Assembly: GCA_035649575.1 (NCBI GenBank)
Contig: DASRJH010000301.1
Coordinates: forward strand, 1-35,588
DNA length: 35,588 nt
Direction: 5' to 3'
Source of the DNA: DASVAL01 sp035649575
GTDB lineage: Bacteria > Planctomycetota > UBA1135 > UBA2386
The notes beneath the pieces are model-generated. The model was not told where the DNA came from. It did no database searches and worked only from the letters and a program-made list of their open reading frames with translations. The position numbers and the translations under genes were made by a program. This document shows positions 23,296-31,445 of the stretch, piece after piece. Position 1 is the stretch's first letter; the number at the start of each line of letters is the position of its first letter.

Positions 23296-25589
23296 TTGCC
23301 TCTGACCTCTTCGGTTCGATTCTGCAGGTCGCGCTGGCGGTCGCGCAGCGCTCGGGTCACCTGGATCACGTCCTGGTAGTCGTTCCACTCTTCGAGACGC
23401 TCGAGCAGCTGCTTGAGACCCTGTTCGATCTGACCCTGCACCTCGAGCGCGCGCTGCACGAGTTGGATCCTCTCGTTCCGGTCGCGAGCGACCTGGACCT
23501 GAGACAGGAGACGCGTCGCCTCCGGCGCGCTCGTCGTGGCGAGCCGGTCCGCGACCGTCAGCATCGACAGGATCGGGTCCAGCGTGGTTTCCATTGCGCC
23601 CAGTGTACCCGATTGCCGCCGCTGCTGGAGATCGCGGTAGAAGGCGGCATCCAGCGCAATCGGCTCGCGCAGCGTGCTGCTGTGCTGCCGGAACAGCTCG
23701 ATCACCTGCGCTGCGTGCTGGCTCGTTTCGAGCCGGTTCCAGAGGTGCAGGTCGAATGCCCGCATGAGGCCGCGATGCAGGCGCTCGGTGGCGCCGGCGA
23801 TGCGACCCTGACCGACTTCGACGCCGGTTAGAGACTGGGATAGCTGTGCTTCCGGCGTGTCGTCGACGGCCGCGATTTCCTCGAGCCGGCCGCGGCGGTC
23901 GGTCTGGATCTCGAGGGCCGAGCTGGTTTCCTCGCGCAAGCTGCGGAAGGTCCGGCCGATCACGGCTGCGAGCTGCGGGGCATCGACGATCTGCACGATG
24001 CGCGGGGGCAGCTCGGTCGCGCCGCCCTGCGGTTGCCGGTTGTCGCGCAGCGCGAGCTTGAGCACGAGTCCGTCGTTGGCGTTGCGTTCGGCGCCCAGCA
24101 GGTCGCGTACTTCGAACAGTTCGGTGATCACGGCCCGCGTCGCGGGCTTCTCGGACGCGGGCAGCAACGCGCGCTGCAGGGAGCGCGCACTCGCGTGTTC
24201 GATTGCGAGGTCCACGGCGGCGAGTCCGAAGTCGTCGTGCGCGTCGAAGCGCACGCACAGCAGGGCTTCGGGCAGCAGCGGCGTGCCTTCGTCGTCGGGC
24301 AGGAGCCAGCGGCCGACCGGTGCGTAGTCCTGCAACGCCGAGATCGGGTAGGTGCCCGGGTTCGGGTTGCGCAGGCCGCTGTCGGCGAGCAGTTCGATCT
24401 GGTAACGATCCGAGGACTCGACCGTGAAACGGCCGCGTTGCACGGTCGACGTGCCGCTGTCGTCCTGCAAGACCGACGGCACGAGCTCGAGACGCCGGCC
24501 GCTCTCGAGGAACACCATCGTCGCGAGGCGGACCGGGGCGGTGGTTGCGACCGTCAGTTCCACTTCGCTGCCGGCGAGCGCTTCGATCGCGCCGCCGCTC
24601 TGCACGAACGGTTCGACGCCCGTGTAGGCCGGGGGATGGATGGTCGCGCGCGGGGCGACGACCTGCGGCGGATGCACGGTGCGCACGACGACGAGGCGAT
24701 CGCCCTGGTGGTCGTCACCTCCGTCCGCGTGGAATTCCCACGAGCCGGACAGACGGCGGAAGACATGGCGGAAGCGATTGCCGGGCCGCGCGGTCATCAA
24801 CACCTTGCGCGTCTCGCCGCTGCTGCTGCCGTCGCGGCGCTGGCTCACGAGGAACACTTCCTTCGGCACGCTACCCTTGGCCAGGACGGTGACGTGCAGG
24901 TCGGCGCCCGCAGGCAGCGTCAGCAGCGTTTGGTCCGCGTGGTCTTCGCGCTGCAGGTCCGGCCCTGCGGGCGGCAGTTCGATGATCAGCGTCGTCTTGC
25001 GCGGGTATTTGGCCGCGATGCCGAGGTGGCGCAGCACGAAGGCCTGGGCCGTTTCGGGTGCGAGTGCTGTGCCGAGCGCGAGCGTCGTGAGCAGCAGTCC
25101 GGCGCCGCCGAGCACGCGCGACGTGGCCCGCGAGTCGAACGTGCGGTCGAGCGGCAGCTGCGTTGCTTTGGCGGCTGTCTCGTCGAGCAGCTGCTCGATC
25201 ATCGCGCGCGACTGGTTGCGCAGCAGCGCGTCGTCGACCGCGTGCAGCTGCACGGCGGAGACGAACCGCTGGTGCAGCTCCGGGAACGTGCGTTCGAGCC
25301 ACATCGCGAGGTCGACCTCGCCGATCGTGCGCGTCAGCGGATAGTGCAGGAAGCGCACGCAGGCGAAGGCCGTGAGCGCGAGCACCGTGGTCGTGTGCAG
25401 CAGGCGGATCGGCAACGGCAGGTCGAGCCAGTGGTCCAGCGTGAAGAACAGCAGGATCGCACCGGCCGCGAGCAGCAGAGTGAGGCCGACACCGTGCCAC
25501 ACGAAGCGCTGGCGCAGGCGCCGCAGCTGGGTGGCCAGCAGCGGGCGCAGCGTTGCGGTCACGGGATCACGGTCTGTGGCGACGCTCAT
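23292..25589 (-). CDS. DUF4175-like membrane protein
   Basis: This 765-residue protein has two N-terminal membrane helices (about 32-50 and 62-80) separated by a short loop, then 'GEVDLAMWLERTFPELHQRF' (90-109), a third helix near 155-175, and a large outside region. That region has beta-rich parts (about 190-430, with 'HPPQVVAPRATIHPPAYTGV') and a helical end (about 540-765). The arrangement, including the helix pair followed by a V-E/D-x-x-x-P-x-L-x-x-R segment, matches DUF4175 proteins as known from Planctomycetes and Alphaproteobacteria. ATG 25589 is preferred to one 11 codons earlier because the hydrophobic start then has usual spacing. It is translationally coupled to the giant coiled-coil gene. 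Molecular function of the family is not established. Confidence 0.75.
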   Translation of the reverse strand: MSVATDRDPVTATLRPLLATQLRRLRQRFVWHGVGLTLLLAAGAILLFFTLDHWLDLPLPIRLLHTTTVLALTAFACVRFLHYPLTRTIGEVDLAMWLERTFPELHQRFVSAVQLHAVDDALLRNQSRAMIEQLLDETAAKATQLPLDRTFDSRATSRVLGGAGLLLTTLALGTALAPETAQAFVLRHLGIAAKYPRKTTLIIELPPAGPDLQREDHADQTLLTLPAGADLHVTVLAKGSVPKEVFLVSQRRDGSSSGETRKVLMTARPGNRFRHVFRRLSGSWEFHADGGDDHQGDRLVVVRTVHPPQVVAPRATIHPPAYTGVEPFVQSGGAIEALAGSEVELTVATTAPVRLATMVFLESGRRLELVPSVLQDDSGTSTVQRGRFTVESSDRYQIELLADSGLRNPNPGTYPISALQDYAPVGRWLLPDDEGTPLLPEALLCVRFDAHDDFGLAAVDLAIEHASARSLQRALLPASEKPATRAVITELFEVRDLLGAERNANDGLVLKLALRDNRQPQGGATELPPRIVQIVDAPQLAAVIGRTFRSLREETSSALEIQTDRRGRLEEIAAVDDTPEAQLSQSLTGVEVGQGRIAGATERLHRGLMRAFDLHLWNRLETSQHAAQVIELFRQHSSTLREPIALDAAFYRDLQQRRQSGTLGAMETTLDPILSMLTVADRLATTSAPEATRLLSQVQVARDRNERIQLVQRALEVQGQIEQGLKQLLERLEEWNDYQDVIQVTRALRDRQRDLQNRTEEVRGK

Positions 25590-25661
25590 GTCAGGGTCGG
25601 CGCGCTCCGGGCGTGGTGGCACTCGGAGGCAGCAGTGCAGGAGGGCGGAAGCTCGTGGTGC

Positions 25662-26789
25662 TCAGCGTTGGAAGATAGGCAGGTATTGGAGTGGGATCTG
25701 CAGGATGAGGGTCGCAACGGCCGTACCGAAAGCGTCGCCGGGCCCCACCGTGCAGGGCCAGCTGCCGTTGTTGCGCTGCTGCTGGAGCAGCATGGTCTTG
25801 ATCATCCGGAAGTACTTCGTCCACTTGGGGTCGCCCGTGATGTAGTAGGCCTGCACTGCATAGTAGTGGCCGTAGAAGAAGAAGTAGTGGCCCTCGTTGT
25901 CCCTGCTGAAGCTCTGGACCGTGCGGTCCATGAAGTCGAGGGCGTCGCGGATGATCGGGCTGTCGTACTCACCCGCGGCGTAGAGCGTCGTGACGCCTGC
26001 TGCGGTCAGCGGGAACGTCGCTCGGGTGCCCTCGCGGATCTGGTATTTGAAGCTGCCTCCTTCGTCTCCGTAGCTGGCGTAGCCGCGACCCCGGTAGGTG
26101 CGGTCGTTGCTGCGCACGGCGCTGCGATAGACGTAGCTCTGCGCGTTCTTGATCGTCGTGATCGGTACGTGGATGCCCACGTTGCGAGCCGAGCGCAAGG
26201 CGAGCACCTGACACACGGTGATCGACATGTCCGATTCGCGAGCGAAGGGTCGATAGCGCCAACCGCCCTCCGAGTTCTGTGAGTCGACGATGAGATCGAC
26301 GGAACGCTGCAGGACTTTCTTCACGTTGGGCTGCTCGACCATGCCGTAGACCTCGGCCAGGAACAGCGTCGCGAACGCATGGCTGTACATGCGCGTGCCG
26401 TTGGCCGTGATCTGGCCGTCGTCCTGCGAACAGCTCAGCACGAAGTCGAGCCCGCGGCGCAACACGTCGCCATACTTGCCGCGATCCGGCAGGTGGCCGC
26501 CCGCGAGGAAGCTCATGAGCGCGAGCGCCGTCACGCCGACGTGCGGCAGCGGGCGGTCGTCGAGCGTCTCGTAGTTCGTGTTCAGTTTGTAGCCGACCAG
26601 CTCGGCCCAGTAGCCGTCCTTGTGCTGGTTCTGCGCGAGCCACTCGAGGCCGCGTGCGACCGCCTGGCGCAGCGGGTCGTCGATGAGTTGTTCGTTGCTG
26701 GTGCCGCGACGCTGCGGCTCTTGCGCCACAGCGGGGAGGGCAAGAGCGGCAGCCGCGGAAACAAAGGACAGCAGTCGGAGCGGGTTCAT
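25662..26789 (-). CDS. Secreted QW-repeat protein (terpenoid-cyclase/prenyltransferase fold)
   Basis: The 375-residue product has a signal peptide ('MNPLRLLSFVSAAAALALPA', then VAQ) and an alpha/alpha-toroid-like body. Three QW-type repeats are readable: 'QNQHKDGYW' (53-61), 'DSQNSEGGWRY' and 'QQQRNNGSWPC'. These occur in squalene-hopene cyclases, prenyltransferase beta subunits and many secreted planctomycete proteins. The catalytic D-x-D-D of true cyclases is not present, so I expect a binding or structural role rather than terpene chemistry. The ATG at 26789 sits seven bases after the stop of the upstream PQQ-propeller gene, indicating one operon. Tyr/Phe-rich 'HYFFFYGHYYAVQAYYITGD' near 300 may form a ligand or protein contact. 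Confidence 0.8.
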   Translation of the reverse strand: MNPLRLLSFVSAAAALALPAVAQEPQRRGTSNEQLIDDPLRQAVARGLEWLAQNQHKDGYWAELVGYKLNTNYETLDDRPLPHVGVTALALMSFLAGGHLPDRGKYGDVLRRGLDFVLSCSQDDGQITANGTRMYSHAFATLFLAEVYGMVEQPNVKKVLQRSVDLIVDSQNSEGGWRYRPFARESDMSITVCQVLALRSARNVGIHVPITTIKNAQSYVYRSAVRSNDRTYRGRGYASYGDEGGSFKYQIREGTRATFPLTAAGVTTLYAAGEYDSPIIRDALDFMDRTVQSFSRDNEGHYFFFYGHYYAVQAYYITGDPKWTKYFRMIKTMLLQQQRNNGSWPCTVGPGDAFGTAVATLILQIPLQYLPIFQR

Positions 26790-26796
26790 TTCAGCC

Positions 26797-29700
26797 TCAC
26801 TTCTTGGGTGCCTTGTCGCCGAGCACGAGCAGGGAATGGGAGCCGCCGACGACAGTGTAGGGTCCCGCGGCACCGAGCCCATGGGTGCGCCCCAGGGCCC
26901 GGTCGGGCTGGCGGAACCGTTTGCCATCGGAGAGTGCGCCGCTGCGGTCGCTCAGGCGCAGCGAGTACAGCCGGAACGGCTCGTTCGGCAGCATGGGGCG
27001 CACGCCGAACGTCACGAAGTCGGCGCCGAACAGCGCCCGCGGCTCGACCTGGCCGTCCTCGGGACCGAGCGGGACCTCGAAGGTCGGGCTGCCGTCGTCG
27101 ACCGCGAAGCAGACGAGCCGGCGCAACCTGCTCCTGCCGTCGGCCAGGTCGCAGAACGCGATGATTGCGGGAGACTCGTTGGCGAGCCTCGAAGATTCCC
27201 AGTTGAGGATCGAGATGTTGGCACCGAGCTCGATCGCGCGCAGCACCGAACCGTCCTTGCCCGACAACAGCACGACTTGCCCCGGCTTCTCACCGCCCTC
27301 GACGACCACGATGCGGTCACCTCGCGAGGCCGTCATGAGCAGTTTGTTGCCGGCATGGCCGCGCCATTGCCACGCGACCTGCCCGGTCGCGTCGATCGCG
27401 ACGAGGCTCGGCGTGTCGCTGGACTGGGCATTGTCGACGGGCAGGAACACGCGTTCGCCGTCCGCGCAGATCCCCTGCGGGTAGAGATCGAGCGCGAGAC
27501 TGTCGGGCTCCAGGTGCAGGTGCGCCTGCAGCACGCTGGCTGCGATCGGGGTCGTGCGCTCGGTACGGCCCGTCACCGGGTCGAAGCGATGGATGTTCGC
27601 GCCGCCGTTCGGATCGATCTCCATGACCACGAGCTGGCCGGGAACCGGCTTGGGCCGCAGGTAATTCGCCGGCACCGTGCGCGTGAACAAGATGCTGCCC
27701 GACAACGGTTCGATGCCGATCAGTTCGCTGTTGCCGTCCTGGACGTTCGCCTTCGCGAACAGATGCACGACGCCGTCCTGCACGCCGAGACAATCGAGGA
27801 TGCGGCGCTTCTGGTTCGGCAGCTCCCAGCGCACGGCTCCGGTGCGGTAGTTGACGGCGAACACGCGCTCGAGATCGGGAACAACGACCGTGTCGCCACA
27901 GACCACGATGCCCACCGGGTCCTCGAGATACTCGGTCGGCAGCGTGAACAGGATGGGCTTGCGATCGCCGGCCGCCTGCACGTCGTACGCGAGCAGTTCG
28001 TTGTGGGTCTTCACGAACAGAGGTTCGTCGCGCAGTGCCTCGAACCCGTCGGGCCGCAGCACCGACACGAGCTGCAACAATTCGCGCGGCGTGCGCGGCG
28101 CGATGCGCGCGATCTCGTCGCGTGGCACGCCGAGCGGTGCCTGCGAGGACGCTGTCGCGAGTTGCTGCAGCAGCGCGGCGAGCGCCGTGCGATAGGGGGC
28201 GCCGTTGTCGGCGGGCCAGTCGGAGGTCTCGTCGGCGTAGGCCGAGAGCCGCGTGGCCATGGCCCGCGCCAGGCCGAGATTGCCACGCGCCAGCGCCGCC
28301 ACCGCGACGCGGCGCAGTATGCCGGGCGCGGCCGCGCCAGTGCGCAGCGACTGGGCCAGGACGTCGCAGGCGACGACGAGATCACCCTTCTGCACCGAGA
28401 GGTCCAGCAGCTGCGTGCGGGTCTTCTTTGCGGCCGAGCTGTTCGGAAAACGCAGGCCGACGTCCTGCAACGCCTGCATGTTGTCGCCCGCCGCGGCCGC
28501 GGCTCCGTCGGCGCGCGCTGCGATCGGCGCATAGATCGCAGCGCCGTGGGCCGCGACGAGCCGCTCGATGGCAGCCTGGGCTACGGATGCTGCGGCGCCG
28601 TCGGACAACGGGACCTGGCCGAACTGCTCGAGCAACTGCTGCCACAGCAGCACGGCCGCTGCCGGCGTCGACTCCGCGAGCAGCGCGCGCTGCCACAGCA
28701 ACCAGGCTCGGACCGGCACCTCGTCGCCGGGCGGGAAGTTCGCATCGCCGGCCGTCTGCTCGAGCCGATCGAGCTCGGTACGCATCCGTTCGGGGTTGGC
28801 CTTGCAGCGCGCGAGCACGAGGCTCTGCATCTCGATCCAACTACTCGTGTCGGGCGCCGCCTCGCGCGCCTCGATCAGCAGCTCGAGTACGTGCGGGTCA
28901 CCGCGCTCGATGGCTTTGGTGGCCGAAGCCCGCGCGCGCTGGAACAACTCGCGCTGCAGCGCCTGGCGCACCGGGTGGTTCTTGGCCATGCCCGCCTTCT
29001 GGCATGCCTCGAGGCCGCGCCGGTATAGCGCGAGGATCCGCTCGGCCAGCGACGGCTGTGGCGGCGCCGGCGGGGCATTCCCGGGCGGCCGTGGATCGGG
29101 CGGCGCAACAGCTGGCGGCGCGGTGTCCTCTGGCAGCGCGGCGAGCAGGCTCGCGAGCCGCAGGATCACGGCGGGATCCTCGGGCGTCTGCTCGAGCTGC
29201 TTTTCGACGCGCTGCTGCAGCGCACTTGGATCGAACAGGATGTCGAGCGCGCGCTGGCGCAACGACACGACGATGCCGTCGATCAGCAGCAGGTTGCCCG
29301 GCAGCAGGTTCCTACTTTCGATCTGGCGGTCGCGCGGCACCGGCGCGCCCGTGCGATCGAAGCCGAGGATGCGACCGACGCGGGCGAACCACACGTGGTC
29401 ACCCGTGACGGCGGGACGCGGCTGCAGCAGGTCGTCACCGCGCTCCGTCAGCTGCTCGGGCCGGACGAGCTGCCGCACCTGCGGCTGAGGACTCGTCAGC
29501 GCGTCGGGTCGCGCGCGGACCGCGACGGCACCCTTGCCGGCGAGGATGAACTCGTCGTCGATGGAGCCGGCCAGCCATGCCACGCTGTTGTCCACACCGG
29601 CGACGCGTGCTTCGGCCGGCACTCGCCAGAGCAGCCGGCCCGTCTCGGCGTCGATGCCGAGCACGAACGCCGAATCGAGCGGCGTGAAACAGACGACGCC

Positions 29701-31335
29701 TTCGGCGACCACGGGTGCGTTGTTCGCGAAGTAGATGTTGCGGTCCGCCTGGTTGTGCAACATGGCGCGCGGCATGCGCACGACTTCGTACGCGGTGATC
29801 CAGCGCACGCGGCCGCTCGGCGCATCGAGCGCGTAGGTGACACCGAGGTTCGTGGCGCCGTAGATGACGCCGCCCGTGATCGAGATCGGCGACGCGGCGA
29901 ACTCCATGCGCGCGTTGCCGAACATGTTGACGTCCTGCTGGCTGCTGCAGACGAGTTGCCGCCACTTCGGCTTGCCGGTCTGCAGTTCGTAGGCGGCGAC
30001 CGCGAACGCGATCGCGCCCGAGCGGTCGTGGATCGGCGCGTAGACCGTGTCGCCGACGATGACCGGCGGGCCGCACGCATCGTGGCCGCGGAAGAACCGC
30101 GTGCGCGACCCATCCATCTCGTCGAAGTGCGACCAGACCAGCTTGCCCGTGCGGCGCGAGAACGCGAACAGGCGGCGCTGCGGGATCTTGCTGATGATGC
30201 GGAAGCTCTGCTGGAAGTCGACGTTCTGGGACTTGTCCGGAACTTGCAGCGCGCCGACCACGAGATCGCCGCCGCATGCGCATGCGAGCACCATGTCGTG
30301 ATTGATCTGCTCGGGGTCTCGGTCGCCCGTGTCGTGCTCGCGCATCGGCGTCGGCGACTCCCAGGCGCGCGTCTTGCGCAGTGGGTCGAACGCGATCATC
30401 TCGCGGCCGGTGTTGACGAAGATGACGTCGAGGTCGCCGACCGGGAACATCGCGAACTGGCCGATCTCGCGCTGGCCGAAGCCGGCCGCGTAGACGTCCT
30501 CGGTCCGCTGCGCTTGCGGTTTGCCGGCCGGCGGGGACATCGGCGTGCGACCGTCGACGCCGCCGCCGATCGCGGGATACCAGGTCGGATCCGTGCTCGG
30601 CGGCAGGGTCGTCAGCACGTCCTCGGCTCCCTCGAAGAGACGCTTCTTCGCGGCGCGGTCGCGGGCGGTGCGCGGGTCGATCAGCGCTTGGGCACACTCG
30701 AGTCGCGCCGCGGTGCGCCGTTCGTCGTCGCTGCCGATCCTCGTCGCATCGAGAGCGCGCCGGTAGTGCCGGATCGCCGTTATGCCGTCGCCCTTCTCGA
30801 ACGCGAGGTCGCCGAGGTGCAGGCGCGCCTGGCGGCCGATGCTCGCGGTCGGAAACCGCTCGGCGAGCTGCGTGAGCTGGTCGAACCCGAGCTCCCACAG
30901 CGGGTGGTCCAACAGACCGCCGGCCTCGCGGCGCACCGTCGCCTCGTAGGCTTGTTCGGCGGCCGGCGAGAGGTTCGCCATCGTGGTGACGACGGCGAGG
31001 TGCAGGCCGAGGAAGCGCCCCGGCGACACCGGTACGACGCCGGCTTTCTCGATCTGGAGCAGGCGGTGCAGGCGTTCGACGGCGGGTCCGTGCGCGCCGG
31101 CCTCGAGCTCGGTGAGTGCCTGGTCCCACTCGTGGATGTAGTCCTGGGACCGCACGAGCGAGAACAGGTTGTCGTCCTGGCTCGTCGAGAAGTCGATCGG
31201 CTTCTCGAGCCTGCGCTCGGGCACGCGCTGTGCGCGAACGGGTAGTGAAATCAGCAGCGCCGCCGCGGCGAGCAGAACGGCGCGTCCGGGGGAGTTCCCC
31301 ACGCGCATCAGCCGGTTGCGAACGCGGTCGCCCAT
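26797..31335 (-). CDS. Giant secreted PQQ-propeller and helical-repeat protein
   Basis: This protein of about 1512 residues has a signal peptide ('PGRAVLLAAAALLISLPVRA', then Q). A helical, TPR-like segment follows (about 50-200), then a first beta-propeller (about 270-640) with PQQ-type blades such as 'LFAFSRRTGKLVWSHF', 'AAYELQTGKPKWRQLV' and 'VLGIDAETGRLLWRVP'. A Pro-rich hinge ('PPDPRPPGNAPPAPPQPSLA') and a long helical repeat region (about 730-1060) come next, then a second propeller (about 1060-1512) starting near 'VFAVNYRTGAVRWELP'. No dehydrogenase partner or cofactor residues are evident, so it is more likely a binding scaffold than an enzyme. ATGs at 31335 and 31359 are both possible. 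It lies between the VWA gene and the QW-repeat gene in the same direction. Confidence 0.85.
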   Translation of the reverse strand: MGDRVRNRLMRVGNSPGRAVLLAAAALLISLPVRAQRVPERRLEKPIDFSTSQDDNLFSLVRSQDYIHEWDQALTELEAGAHGPAVERLHRLLQIEKAGVVPVSPGRFLGLHLAVVTTMANLSPAAEQAYEATVRREAGGLLDHPLWELGFDQLTQLAERFPTASIGRQARLHLGDLAFEKGDGITAIRHYRRALDATRIGSDDERRTAARLECAQALIDPRTARDRAAKKRLFEGAEDVLTTLPPSTDPTWYPAIGGGVDGRTPMSPPAGKPQAQRTEDVYAAGFGQREIGQFAMFPVGDLDVIFVNTGREMIAFDPLRKTRAWESPTPMREHDTGDRDPEQINHDMVLACACGGDLVVGALQVPDKSQNVDFQQSFRIISKIPQRRLFAFSRRTGKLVWSHFDEMDGSRTRFFRGHDACGPPVIVGDTVYAPIHDRSGAIAFAVAAYELQTGKPKWRQLVCSSQQDVNMFGNARMEFAASPISITGGVIYGATNLGVTYALDAPSGRVRWITAYEVVRMPRAMLHNQADRNIYFANNAPVVAEGVVCFTPLDSAFVLGIDAETGRLLWRVPAEARVAGVDNSVAWLAGSIDDEFILAGKGAVAVRARPDALTSPQPQVRQLVRPEQLTERGDDLLQPRPAVTGDHVWFARVGRILGFDRTGAPVPRDRQIESRNLLPGNLLLIDGIVVSLRQRALDILFDPSALQQRVEKQLEQTPEDPAVILRLASLLAALPEDTAPPAVAPPDPRPPGNAPPAPPQPSLAERILALYRRGLEACQKAGMAKNHPVRQALQRELFQRARASATKAIERGDPHVLELLIEAREAAPDTSSWIEMQSLVLARCKANPERMRTELDRLEQTAGDANFPPGDEVPVRAWLLWQRALLAESTPAAAVLLWQQLLEQFGQVPLSDGAAASVAQAAIERLVAAHGAAIYAPIAARADGAAAAAGDNMQALQDVGLRFPNSSAAKKTRTQLLDLSVQKGDLVVACDVLAQSLRTGAAAPGILRRVAVAALARGNLGLARAMATRLSAYADETSDWPADNGAPYRTALAALLQQLATASSQAPLGVPRDEIARIAPRTPRELLQLVSVLRPDGFEALRDEPLFVKTHNELLAYDVQAAGDRKPILFTLPTEYLEDPVGIVVCGDTVVVPDLERVFAVNYRTGAVRWELPNQKRRILDCLGVQDGVVHLFAKANVQDGNSELIGIEPLSGSILFTRTVPANYLRPKPVPGQLVVMEIDPNGGANIHRFDPVTGRTERTTPIAASVLQAHLHLEPDSLALDLYPQGICADGERVFLPVDNAQSSDTPSLVAIDATGQVAWQWRGHAGNKLLMTASRGDRIVVVEGGEKPGQVVLLSGKDGSVLRAIELGANISILNWESSRLANESPAIIAFCDLADGRSRLRRLVCFAVDDGSPTFEVPLGPEDGQVEPRALFGADFVTFGVRPMLPNEPFRLYSLRLSDRSGALSDGKRFRQPDRALGRTHGLGAAGPYTVVGGSHSLLVLGDKAPKK

Positions 31336-31445
31336 ACTGGTATTCTCGCTATTCTGCATCGGATCGACAGGGAGCGCGACTGGGGCAGGCTTGGGTGTTT
31401 CGCCCCAGGCAGGGTTGTCGAAGCAGCGCGGTGCGGTCCATGCGG

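Noticed and set aside
23296..24258. N-terminal extension of the giant coiled-coil protein by about 320 residues
   Set aside because: That part is antisense-like Arg/Pro sequence overlapping the DUF4175-like gene in another frame. A signal peptide and ATGA overlap mark the start at 23295.
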